Positions 26,383 to 35,130 of a stretch of DNA of 64,000 nucleotides are shown piece by piece. The DNA comes from JACVRW01 sp963771715 (GTDB taxonomy: Bacteria > Actinomycetota > Thermoleophilia > Solirubrobacterales > Thermoleophilaceae), in NCBI GenBank assembly GCA_963771715.1, contig CAVYUQ010000023.1, forward strand, positions 124,001 through 188,000. The letters are read 5' to 3'. The notes under the pieces are model-generated. The model saw nothing but the letters and a program-made list of their open reading frames with translations. It did not search any database and was not told where the DNA came from. Both the position numbers and the translations under genes were made by a program. Each line of letters begins with the position of its first letter. The first letter of the stretch is position 1.

Positions 26383-27474
26383 ATGCCCCCGATGCGGACC
26401 GCTGTTGTCTCGGACCTGCACCTCGGCGGCCTGGCCGGGCACGACGTCGCGCGCGAGGGGGCGGAGCGCGAGGCGCTCGTGGCCGCGGTGAGCGAGGCAG
26501 ACAGGGTCGTCCTGCTGGGCGACGTCGTGGAGCTGCGGGAGCGCCCGCTCGCCGACTCGCTCGAGGTCGCCCGCCCGGTGTTCGAGCAGCTCGGCCGCGC
26601 GCTTGCGGGCCGCCCAGTGGTGCTGGTGCCCGGCAACCACGACCATGCGCTCGCCGAGCCGTGGCTCGCGGGCATGCGCCTCGACGCCCGCGGCCTGCCG
26701 ACGGAGACCGAGTGGCCGGTCCGGCCGGAGGACGGCGCCGCGGGCCGGCTCGCCGAGTGGATGCCCGACGTGGACCTCAGCCTCGCGTACCCCGGGCTGC
26801 ACCTGCGCGAGGACGTCTACGCGACCCACGGCCACTACCTCGACCTCCACCTCACGGTCCCGCGGCCCGAGTCGCTCGCGGCGTCGGCGATGGCACGTCT
26901 GACCGGCCGCGGCAAGTCGTCCCGCTCTGCGGCCGAGTATGAGGCGATCCTGGGGCCGCTCTACGCCTTCTACGCCGGCCTGGCGCAGGCCGCCTCGCCG
27001 GCGTCGCTGTCGCGCGGCAGCAGCATCTCGCGCAACGTCTGGAAGCTGGCGAGCAGCAACGGTCGCCCCGCGCTCGCCCGCTTCCTGCTCGGCCGGGTCA
27101 CGATCCCGGGAGCGGTGGCCGCGCTCAATGGCCTGGGGTTCGGCCCCTTCCGCGCCACGCTCACCGGCGAGGAGCTGCGCCGGGCGGGCCTGCTCGCCAT
27201 GGCGCGAGTGTCGGAGGTGCTGGCGCCGGGCGCCGAGCACGTGATCTTCGGCCACACCCACCGCCCCGGCCCCCTGCCGGGCGACGAGCAGGCCGAGTGG
27301 ACGACTCTCTCCGGCACCCGGCTATGGAACACCGGCAGCTGGCTCTACGAGGGCGCCTTCATAACGGCAGGGAGCGAGAGCCCGTATTGGCCCGGAACGG
27401 TGCTGACTCTGGAGGAGTCCGGGCCGCCGCGGATCGAGAACGCGCTGCGCGCGGTCGACGCACAACAGCACTGA
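26383..27474 (+). CDS. Calcineurin-like metallophosphoesterase
   Basis: Two-metal phosphoesterase of about 363 residues. Metal-ligand motifs in order: VVSDLHLGG (DxH), LLGDVVEL (GD), VPGNHDHALA (GNHD), ATHGHYLDLH and FGHTHRPG (GHTH). No signal peptide is evident. A long central insert of about 130 residues is not assigned. Start ATG 26383 or 26392 (MRTAVVSDLHLGG). It is divergent from the zinc-knuckle gene with 31 bases between starts. Substrate unknown; nucleotide, lipid-linked and nucleic acid substrates are all possible in this family. Confidence 0.87.
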   Translation: MPPMRTAVVSDLHLGGLAGHDVAREGAEREALVAAVSEADRVVLLGDVVELRERPLADSLEVARPVFEQLGRALAGRPVVLVPGNHDHALAEPWLAGMRLDARGLPTETEWPVRPEDGAAGRLAEWMPDVDLSLAYPGLHLREDVYATHGHYLDLHLTVPRPESLAASAMARLTGRGKSSRSAAEYEAILGPLYAFYAGLAQAASPASLSRGSSISRNVWKLASSNGRPALARFLLGRVTIPGAVAALNGLGFGPFRATLTGEELRRAGLLAMARVSEVLAPGAEHVIFGHTHRPGPLPGDEQAEWTTLSGTRLWNTGSWLYEGAFITAGSESPYWPGTVLTLEESGPPRIENALRAVDAQQH

Positions 27475-27492
27475 AGGCGCCCCCCGGCCGAA

Positions 27493-27535
27493 GCTCAACA
27501 CATTTGCGACGCATGTGGTCGCTTTCGTGTTGAGC
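27493..27535. terminator. Two-part hairpin between convergent genes
   Basis: GCTCAACAC (27493-27501) pairs with GTGTTGAGC (27527-27535). Inside it GCGAC (27506-27510) pairs with GTCGC (27518-27522) around the loop GCATGTG, with 4-base internal loops on each side. It sits between the phosphoesterase and monooxygenase stops and likely ends both transcripts. Confidence 0.6.
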
Positions 27536-27542
27536 CTGGCGC

Positions 27543-29023
27543 TCAGGCGGCCACCGGCTCGCGCTGTCGCGCGCCCAGCGCATACGCAGCGGCGTCGAAC
27601 TCGCGGGTGCGCTGCCGGAACGGCCAGGTGTACGTGGGCCACAGCGCCGAGTTGTGGCCGTTGCGGTCGATGTAGTAGCTCGTGCACCCGCCGCTGACCC
27701 ACACCGTGTCCTCCGTCATTCGGTCGAGCTCGGCGTTGTAGGCGCTCTGCGCCTCCTCGCGCACCTCCAAGGTCCGCGCGCCTCGCCGGCGCATCGTCCG
27801 GAGCGCGTCCAGCACGTAGGCGATCTGCGACTCGATGATGAACACGATCGAGGTATGCCCGAGGCCGGTGTTCGGCCCGACCAGGAAGAACAGGTTCGGG
27901 TAGCCGGCCACGGTCGTGCCCTTGTAGGCCTGCATGCTGCCGTTCCAGGTCTCCGTGAGCGTCCGCCCGTCGCGGCCGGTCACGCGGTCGGCGATCGGCA
28001 CGTCGGTCACGTGGAAGCCGGTGCCGAAGATGATCGTGTCGACCTCGCGCTCGGTGCCGTCCTCGGCCACCACCGAGTGCGGCCGCACCTCGCTCAGGCC
28101 ACCCGTGATGACCTCGACATTCGGCTGCGCGAGCGCCGGATACCACTCGTTGGTCGGCAGGATTCGCTTGCACCCGATGCTGTAGTCCGGCGTGAGCTTC
28201 CTCCGCAGCTCCGGGTCCTTGATCTGCTTCTGCATGTGCATCATCGGGATGCGCTCGAGCAGCTTCCCGATGGCGCGGTGGCGGAACTGGAGCACGAACG
28301 ACTCCCGCGCCCAGTAGATGCCCGCCCGCATGGCGAGCTGGGCCGGGGGGAAGAGCCGGTAGAGCGCCCGCTCCCAGCGCTTCATCGGACGGTTGCGGTG
28401 CGGGATGACCCAGGGCGCGGTGCGCTGGAGAATGTGCAGCGAGGCGACCTTCGGCTGGATCTCCGGCACGAACTGGATCGCCGAGGCGCCGGTGCCGATC
28501 ACGGCCACGCGCTCGCCGTCGAGCTTGATGGTCGTGGTCCCACTGGGCCGAGTGGAACGCCTTGCCCTCGAAGCTCTCGATGCCCGGCACGTCCGGCATT
28601 GAAGGGTCACTGAGCGGGCCCTGCGCGGCGATGAGGATGTCCGCGCTCATCGCGCCCGCGGATGTCTCGATGCTCCAGTGCTGCTCGTCGTCATCCCACT
28701 CGGCCGCCTCCAGCTCGGTGTGGAAGCGCACGTGCGGCGAGCACGCCGTGCTTGGTCGCGGTGTCCTCGAGGTAGTCGAGGATCTCGCGCTGCGGCGAGA
28801 ACGTGCTCGACCAGTTCGGGTTGGGCGCGAACGAGAACGAGTACAGGTGCGAGGGCACGTCGCAGCGGCAGCCGGGGTAGGTGTTGTCCCGCCAGGTGCC
28901 GCCGATGTCGCCGGCGCGCTCGAGCAGCACGAAGTCGTGCTCGCCCTCCTGCTTCAGCCTGATTGCCATGCCCAGCCCCGAGAAGCCGGTGCCGACGATC
29001 GCGACCCGGTGATGCTGCGTCAC
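27543..29023 (-). CDS. Baeyer-Villiger-type flavin monooxygenase (two frame breaks)
   Basis: FAD/NADPH monooxygenase that would oxidise ketones to esters or lactones or hydroxylate related substrates. It has an FAD motif VAIVGTGFSGLGMA, DIGGTWRDNTYPGCRCD, the BVMO fingerprint FEGKAFHSAQW (FxGxxxHxxxW), an NADPH motif VAVIGTGASAIQ, and FGTGFHVTD and LVGPNTGLGHTS near the C-terminus. The three pieces lie in three frames, each step fitting one extra base (near 28740 and 28532). Reframed length is about 493 residues, normal for the class. GTG 29023 has GGAGG a few bases upstream and overlaps the tetR stop (GTGA). Confidence 0.9.
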
Positions 29024-29619
29024 GTGAACCTCCGTAGTCCTGGCAGGAGCAGCTCGACGGTCCAGTCCGCCAGCTGCTCGAGGGGAACGTCGGGGTGGTC
29101 CCACATCCAGTGGGCAACACCCTCGTAGGCCGAGTTGACGGCGTGCGCCGCCAGCTCGAGCTCGCGCGAGTCCACACCTGCGGGCGCCAGCTCCCTCATC
29201 AACTCGAGGATCAGCGCCGCCTGGCGCCTCCGGACGCTCACTATCGCGTCCGAGAAACGGCCCTCGTAGAGGAGCTCGTAGGCCATTCGGTTGTCGGAGG
29301 CGAAGCGCAGGAACGCGAGCCCGCCGGCGCGCAGCCGCGTCTCGGGGCTCTCCTCGGCCCGAGCGGCGTCCGCGATCTGCTCCGCGAGCCGCAGCGCCAG
29401 ACCCTCGAGACAGGCCCTGAAGAGGCCCTCCTTGGAGCCGAACAGCTCATAGATGACCGGCTTCGTAACGCCCGCCCGACGCGCAAGCTCGTCCATCGAC
29501 ACCCTCGCGAAGCCACGCTCGGCGAACAGTTCCTCACCGAGCGCGACGAGTTGGCGCTCGCGCACAACGCGCGGCACACGACCGTGACGAAAGTCCTCTA
29601 TGCGACCGGCAGCCTCCAC
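29020..29619 (-). CDS. TetR/AcrR family transcriptional regulator
   Basis: One-component repressor, about 199 residues. The N-terminal helix-turn-helix is clear (ALGEELFAERGFARVSMDEL, ARRAGVTKPVIYELFGSKEG); the C-terminal ligand domain is helical. GTG at 29619 is the upstream-most start, placed directly after a predicted operator; later GTGs (such as VPRVVRERQL) are possible. It overlaps the monooxygenase start by 4 bases. The pair is likely autorepressed and induced by a substrate of the enzyme (inference from layout). Confidence 0.9.
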   Translation of the reverse strand: MEAAGRIEDFRHGRVPRVVRERQLVALGEELFAERGFARVSMDELARRAGVTKPVIYELFGSKEGLFRACLEGLALRLAEQIADAARAEESPETRLRAGGLAFLRFASDNRMAYELLYEGRFSDAIVSVRRRQAALILELMRELAPAGVDSRELELAAHAVNSAYEGVAHWMWDHPDVPLEQLADWTVELLLPGLRRFT

Positions 29620-29646
29620 TTACCGCCGGTAGGTTACCGCGAGTAA
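29620..29646. promoter_or_regulatory. Predicted TetR operator (two dyads)
   Basis: Two adjacent dyads lie just upstream of the tetR start: TTACCGCCGGTA at 29620-29631 (TACC/GGTA arms) and TTACCGCGAGTAA at 29634-29646 (TTAC/GTAA arms). TTAC...GTAA dyads are common among actinobacterial TetR operators. The position fits autorepression of the tetR-monooxygenase unit. Confidence 0.6.
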
Positions 29647-29662
29647 CTCCGCCCGTCAAGGA

Positions 29663-29710
29663 GGGTTGGGCGCCTTCCATTGCGAGATGGAAATGAAAAG
29701 CGCCCAACCC
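29663..29710. terminator. Long two-part hairpin downstream of topB
   Basis: GGGTTGGGCGC (29663-29673) pairs with GCGCCCAACCC (29700-29710), an 11-bp stem. Inside, TTCCAT (29675-29680) pairs with ATGGAA (29687-29692). It lies after the end of minus-strand topB and before the tetR promoter, so termination of topB is the simplest role. Confidence 0.55.
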
Positions 29711-29791
29711 TGGTGGCGGGGGCGCGGCGGGGCGGAGGGCGCGGCGGGGCGGAGGGCCAGAGGCGGCCGCGGGCCGCCCTCAGTGCTGCGG

Positions 29792-32117
29792 TTAAGCGGC
29801 CGGCGCTGCGCGCTCGGGCTCGGCGTCCGCCGGGTCGGGCTCGTCAGAGCGGCCCTCGCCCGCGCGCTCCGCCGCGTCGCGCTCGGCGCGCTCCTCCTCC
29901 GACTCGCCCTTGGGGGGCTCCTTCGCCCACTCCTCGTCGAACTCCACGCGCCACTTGCCCTCGTCGGTCTGCTCCAGCCGGAGCTTCGCCCTGAAAGTGC
30001 GCCCGGCACGCGACCGGAAGCCAGTGACAGCCTTTTCAGTGCGTCCTACGCCCGGATCCTCGCCCGCCTCACGAGAGGCCCGCAGCGACTCGATCAGCTC
30101 CTTCGCCACCGACACCGGCAGCGACTTGCCGGCCTTCTTCTTCCAGATCACGAAGCCGCAGCCGGGGTCCTCGCGCGACCAGCACGAGTAGCCCTTGCGG
30201 TTCTCGGTGATCTCGCGGCCGCAGATCGGGCAGGGGCCGAGCTTGGCCCGCTCGATCTGGACGCCCTTGAGCTTGTCGAGCTCCTGGACCGTCTCGGTGG
30301 TGAACTTCTTGATGTCCTCCATGAACGCCGGGCGCGTGTCCTCGGCGTGCTCGATCAGCCGCAGGCGCCGCTCCCAGCTGCCCGTGAGCTCCGGCGAGGT
30401 GAGCTTGTGCTCGCCCAGCAGGCGGATCACCTGGATGCCCTTCTCCGTGGCCACCAGGGCGCGGCCGTCGCGCTCGATGTAGCCCACGTCCACGAGCCGC
30501 TCGATGATCGACGCCCGTGTGGCCGGCGTGCCGATGCCCGAGTCCTTCATGGCCTCGCGCAGCTCGGCGTCCTCGACCTCCTTGCCGGCGGTCTCCATGG
30601 CGCCCAGCAGCGAGGCATCGGAGAAGCGGCGCGGCGGCTGCGTCTCCTTGCGCATGAACTCGACCTCGCGCGTCTGCACGTCCTCGCCCTGCTCCAGCTT
30701 CGGAAGCAGCTGATCCCCGCCTGAATCGTCCTCGCTGCGGTCCTGCTCTGAAAGCTCGCCGTAAACGCTTCGCCAACCAGCCTCGATCAGCCGCCGCCCA
30801 CTCGTGCGGAATACGTTCTCACTGACTGTCGTCTCCACGCGGGTCCGCTCGAACACTGCCTCCGGGTGGAAGATCGCCAGGAAGCGCTTCGTCACGAGGT
30901 CATAGACCTTCAGCTCGTCCTGGCCCATCTTCGAGAGATCGTGCTCGGAGCGCGTCGGGATGATCGCGTGGTGGTCGGTGACCTTTGCGTCGTTGACGAC
31001 CCGGCCCAGCGGGAGCGAGTCGAGGGAGGCCACGTACTTCGCGGCTGCCGTGTAGCTCGGGTTATGCCCCACCAGCTCGGCCGTCGGCTTGATCTCCGGC
31101 ACCATGTCGCCGGTCAGGAAGCGCGAGTTGGTACGCGGGTAGGTGAGCGCCTTGTGCTCCTCGTACAGGCGCTGCGCAGCCGAGAGCGTGCGGCGGGCGG
31201 AGAACCCGTACAGGCTGTTCGCGTGGCGCTGGAGGCTCGTGAGGTCGTAGAGGAGCTGCGGCAGCTCCCGCTCCTCCTTCTTCTCGAGCTTCGTGATCTC
31301 GCCGGCCTGGTCCCGTGACCGCCTCGACGATCGCCTTCGCCTCGTCCTCGCTCCGCAGCCGCTTCCCGCCAAGGTATCTGCCCGCGTAGCGGCGCTCGCC
31401 CTCGGCCTCGAAGCGCCCCTCGACGAGCCAGTACGGCTCGGGCACGAAGTTGCGGATCTCCTCCTCGCGGCGAGCCACCAGCGCGAGCGTGGGCGTCTGC
31501 ACGCGGCCGAGCGAGACGGCACCGTCGAACGCGGCCCGCAGGCGCACCGAGGCGGCGCGCGTGGCGTTCATGCCCACGAGCCAGTCGGCCTCCGAGCGTG
31601 AGCGGGCGGCCTCCTCGAGCGACTTCATCTCCTCACCCGGACGCAGGTGCTCGAACGCCTCCGAGATCGCCCGCTTGGTCATCGAGGACAGCCACAGCCG
31701 CTTGACGGGCTTGTGCACCGGAGCGAGGTCGTACAGGTACGCGAAGATCAGCTCGCCCTCGCGGCCGGCGTCGCAGGCGTTGACGATCGTCTCGACGTCC
31801 TCGTCGGCCATCAGCCTGTGGATCGCCCGCAGCTGCTTCGCCGAGCGCTCGTCGTTGGGGATCAGCTTGAACTGGTCGGGCAGGATCGGCAGGTCCGCGA
31901 AGCGCCACTTCTTCAGCTTCGGGTCGTACTCGTCCGGGGGCGCCAGGCCCACCAGGTGCCCGACCGCCCAGGTCACGATGTAGCCGTCGCCGTTGGCCGA
32001 GCCGTCCTGGGTCTCCAGGTGCGTCTTGTCCTTCGCCTGCTTGAAGGATCCAGGCAGCGTGGACGCCAAATCGCGGGCGACCGAGGGCTTCTCAGCTACT
32101 ACAAGGGTCTTCGCCAT
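29792..32117 (-). CDS. topB: DNA topoisomerase III-type enzyme (frame break near 31312)
   Basis: Type IA topoisomerase that relaxes or decatenates DNA through a tyrosine-linked single-strand break. The Toprim N-terminus is MAKTLVVAEKPSVARDLAS with NACDAGREGELIFAYLYD (acidic metal site). The active-site tyrosine is in ALTYPRTNSRFL, near residue 325. Then come GIGTPATRASIIERL and a C-terminal zinc ribbon (CPICGREITENRKGYSCW) with a charged Glu/Arg/Ala tail. The two halves meet at IVEAVTG/DQAGEITKLEKKEE, split by one extra base. About 774 residues. TopB is favoured over TopA by the N-terminal signature. Confidence 0.92.
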
Positions 32118-32155
32118 CAGCAGTCACGATACGCACATCGCTGGTCAACACCGGC

Positions 32156-32984
32156 TCAGTAGTAGCGGTTCGGATCGAAGCTCCGCCCGCGGTCACGGCC
32201 GCGGCAGCCCATACGGGGGCGGTCGGACCGGTAGGGAAGGCGGATGATCGCCTGGGCCTCGTTGTTGTCCTCGTTGGATTCGTAGATGCCGTTCTCGGGG
32301 TCGGCGATGTGCACGTACGCGAAGCATCCGCGCAGCCCGGTCACGTCGATCCACTGCTCCGGATACGCCGGCGGATAGATGTCCGCCCAGCCCGGGCGAG
32401 GTGCCGAGCGTGACCCGCTCGGCATCGGGGTTGGTGCTGCACGCCGGGTAGTGCGGCCGCCGCGGTGAGCGCGGGATCATCGGCCGCGTGTGGGTCAGGT
32501 CGCGCAGGCAGTAGGCCACCTTGGGCCCTGTGCGCACCAGGCGCGTGCGCCTGCCCTGCGCGTCCACGCGCCAGAGCTCGAAGCGAGCGGCGTTGAAGAA
32601 CTTCCACCAGTAGCGGCTCTGGTGGGCGAACTTGAACTGGAGGCGGGCGTTCGTGGCCACCCCGATGCGGCTGCCGTCGCGCCTGTAGATGCGCTGCCGC
32701 CCGCGCATGAAGCGCGGGCCGATGCGGTTGCCGTGCAGCTCCGCCGGTCCGGCGCCGACGCTGTCGATCACGTTTCCGGCCCTCAGGACCGTGTGGCCGG
32801 CCTTGGTGAGGCGGTCCGTGTAGAGGCCGTACGGGCGCCGCATCACCAGGTCGGGGCAGCGCAGCTGCTTGGCGTCCGGGCCGATGCAGGGGTTCTCGTC
32901 CACCTGCGCCGGCTCAACGGCCGCGGCGGGCCCGACGAGCGCCACGGCGGCGCAGCACAGCATGGTGAGGAGGGCGGCACGCAC
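32156..32984 (-). CDS. Secreted lysyl-oxidase-family protein lacking the copper His cluster (frame break near 32394)
   Basis: Exported protein of about 275 residues. A GTG start at 32984 gives a signal peptide (VRAALLTMLCCAAVALVG). Family features are ARFELWRVDAQGRR, KVAYCLRDLTHTRP, YPACSTNPDAE and, after the break, SPGWADIYPPAYPEQWIDVT and YVHIADPENGIYESNEDNN. Bacterial members usually have an HxHWH-type copper motif before the RYEL strand. Here the corresponding stretch is FAHQSRYWWKFFNAARFEL, with only one His, so copper chemistry is doubtful. One extra G in CCCGGG separates the halves. Divergent from the patatin gene. Confidence 0.78.
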
Positions 32985-33002
32985 CCCCGGAGTTGTAGCG
33001 GC

Positions 33003-33008
33003 TACGTT
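33003..33008 (+). promoter_or_regulatory. -10 hexamer TACGTT, probable leaderless patatin promoter
   Basis: TACGTT followed by seven bases (GAACGGC) and the ATG at 33016; no ribosome-binding site is present. Confidence 0.4.
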
Positions 33009-33015
33009 GAACGGC

Positions 33016-33927
33016 ATGCGTGTACTAGCCATAGACGGGGGCGGCATCCGCGGCCTCATCCCGGCGATCGTGCTGACCGAGATGGAGCGGCGCTCGGGGC
33101 GCCGGATCTTCGAGATGTTCGACCTGATCGCCGGCACATCCACGGGCGGCATCCTGGCCTGCGCCCTGTGCGCGCCCGACCCACTGCCGGCCTCCGAGCT
33201 CGTCGCGCTGTACGAGGACGAGGGGCCGAAGATCTTCGATCGCTCGCTGTTCCAGCGCATCAAGAGCGCCGACGGCGTGCTGGACGAGAAGTACGACGAC
33301 AGCGCGCTCGACCGCGCTCTCGAGCGCTTCCTGGAGCACAAGGGCCTCGCCGAGACGCGCCCCGACCTGATCGTGCCGGCCTACGACACGGCGCTCCCGG
33401 GCCCGTACTTCTTCAAGAGCACCAAGGCGCGCGCGACCCCCGAGACCGACGACTTCCCGCTCTCGGTGGTGGCGCGAGCCACCTCGGCGGCTCCCACCTA
33501 CTTCGAGGCGCTCGAGGCCGGCGACCGCGCGCTCGTGGACGGCGGCGTGTTCGCGGGCAATCCCGCGATGTGCGCCTTCGCGGAGGTGCTGAACCAGGTG
33601 GACGCCCGCGAGGTGGTCCTGCTCTCGCTCGGAACGGGCCAGCGCACCAGCAAGCGCTCGTTCGACGAGATCAAGGACTGGGGCATCGCGAAGTGGGCCC
33701 GTCCGATCCTGGACGTTGTCTTCGACGGGGTCTCGGACGCCGTTCACTACCAGCTCGACCACGTGCTGGGCGGCGACCGCTACTGGCGCCTCCAGACCGA
33801 GCTGACGCTCGCGAGCGACGACCTCGACGACGCCTCCGAGGACAACCTCGCAAAGCTACGCGGGCACGCCGACGACCTCATCCGCGAGCAGTCGGCCGTG
33901 CTGGACGCCGCTCTGGCGCGGCTCTAG
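33016..33927 (+). CDS. Patatin-like phospholipase
   Basis: Lipid acyl hydrolase with a Ser/Asp dyad, 303 residues. Motifs: oxyanion GGGIRG (8-13), nucleophile elbow AGTSTGG (Ser42) and the catalytic Asp in VDGGVFAGNP. No membrane segment or signal, so it acts in the cytosol or at the inner face of the membrane. The size and compact form resemble patatins used as toxic effectors in defence systems. No nucleotide cyclase or Cap genes are nearby, so a housekeeping lipid role is more likely. It ends in a 4-base convergent overlap with the MarP-like gene. Confidence 0.9.
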   Translation: MRVLAIDGGGIRGLIPAIVLTEMERRSGRRIFEMFDLIAGTSTGGILACALCAPDPLPASELVALYEDEGPKIFDRSLFQRIKSADGVLDEKYDDSALDRALERFLEHKGLAETRPDLIVPAYDTALPGPYFFKSTKARATPETDDFPLSVVARATSAAPTYFEALEAGDRALVDGGVFAGNPAMCAFAEVLNQVDAREVVLLSLGTGQRTSKRSFDEIKDWGIAKWARPILDVVFDGVSDAVHYQLDHVLGGDRYWRLQTELTLASDDLDDASEDNLAKLRGHADDLIREQSAVLDAALARL

Positions 33928-35099
33928 GCGCAGGGCCCGGTGTCGACCCGTCCGCGCGCGCGCCGGAGCGCGTCGCGCACCACGGAGTCCGGTATCCCGT
34001 AGCCCGTGCGCCTGCGGCTCGTGGCCGCGGCGAAGATCGTGGTGACCACGCGCCCGGAGGCGTCGACGGCCGGGCCACCGGAGTTGCCCGGCCGCACCAG
34101 CCCGCGCAGCGAGGTGAGCATGCGCTGCACCGGCCCGCGCCCGTACGCGTCCTGGGTGACCACCGTGACCGTCTGGCCGAGGCGGGCCGGCTCCACGTCG
34201 AGGGATCCGTTCTCGGGGAAGCCGAGCACCGCCGCGCGCGCGCCGGCCTCGGCGTTCTGGTTCATCCGCAACCGGGGCGCCCCGGAGAGGCCGGGCACGC
34301 GCAGGATCGAGAGGTCGTTCCGGGCGTCGTACCAGATCGCATCCGCGTCCAGGGCCGGCCCCTCTCCGCGCGACTGCACTGTCGTGTCGTCCTGGCCCGC
34401 GACCACGTGGGCGTTCGTGACCACGATCCCCCTGCCGGCCACCCAGCCGCTCCCCTGCACCCCGAGGCCGCAGGCGGTGCCGAGCACGCGCACGACGCCG
34501 CGTGTGGCGGCCCGCACGTCGCGGTCGCGCGCGATCCTCGCGTCCGGCGGCGCGACGTTCGCCGACGGTCCGGTGACAGACGGGAACGGGTCGAAGCGCG
34601 CCAGCGCGTTGAGGATCGCGCCCGACGGCGGCAGCACCTCGTTCAGCTCCTTGAGGATCTCCGAGCGCTGGATCGGCTCGCGAAGATCGCGCGCGCCGGG
34701 TGTCTGGAGGGCCACCGTGCCGCCGATCCAGACGAGGAACAGCCCGAGGCAGGCCACCAGTATCGAGCCGCCGACCCCGTCGATCACCCCGAGGCGCTCG
34801 CCCAGCCGGCGGCGTAGGTGGAAGCCGAGCAGCTCGAGCCCGGAGGCGAACACGCCTCCGATCATCAGCGCGCCCAGCAGCGCGAACAGCGGCGAGTACG
34901 GCGAATGGGAGCCGTCCTCGAGCAGCAGCGGGCCGAGGCGCGAGCCGATGAACGCCCCCGCCGCGAATCCGGCGAGCGAGAGGGCGCCCGCGATCAGACC
35001 CTGCTGGTAGCCCCAGACGGCCATCAGGAGGGTGAACGCGATGATGATCCAGTCGAGGGTCGTCAAGGCCGGATTGAGGCTATTCGCCGCGGGTACCAT
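33924..35099 (-). CDS. marP: MarP-like membrane serine protease (CvpA domain + trypsin-like)
   Basis: 391 residues. The first ~135 hold about four membrane helices of the CvpA/colicin V production type, followed by an extracytoplasmic trypsin-like domain. Catalytic triad: His231 (VVTNAHVVAG), Asp262 (YDARNDLSIL) and Ser340 (VRPGNSGGPA). Cys210 (GTACGLG) and the penultimate Cys390 (DTGPCA) are placed like the disulfide that activates MarP of Mycobacterium tuberculosis, a protease needed for acid and oxidative stress resistance. Start ATG 35099, divergent from the PBP gene, so cell-wall stress control is plausible. Confidence 0.9.
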   Translation of the reverse strand: MVPAANSLNPALTTLDWIIIAFTLLMAVWGYQQGLIAGALSLAGFAAGAFIGSRLGPLLLEDGSHSPYSPLFALLGALMIGGVFASGLELLGFHLRRRLGERLGVIDGVGGSILVACLGLFLVWIGGTVALQTPGARDLREPIQRSEILKELNEVLPPSGAILNALARFDPFPSVTGPSANVAPPDARIARDRDVRAATRGVVRVLGTACGLGVQGSGWVAGRGIVVTNAHVVAGQDDTTVQSRGEGPALDADAIWYDARNDLSILRVPGLSGAPRLRMNQNAEAGARAAVLGFPENGSLDVEPARLGQTVTVVTQDAYGRGPVQRMLTSLRGLVRPGNSGGPAVDASGRVVTTIFAAATSRRRTGYGIPDSVVRDALRRARGRVDTGPCA

Positions 35100-35130
35100 C
35101 GAGCCCCGTCCCCCAGCGCTGTCCCCTCCC

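Noticed and set aside
33016..33927. Patatin effector of a CBASS-type anti-phage system
   Set aside because: No CD-NTase, Cap2/Cap3 or other defence gene is nearby; neighbours are a secreted LOX-like protein and a MarP-like protease. A housekeeping lipase fits better.
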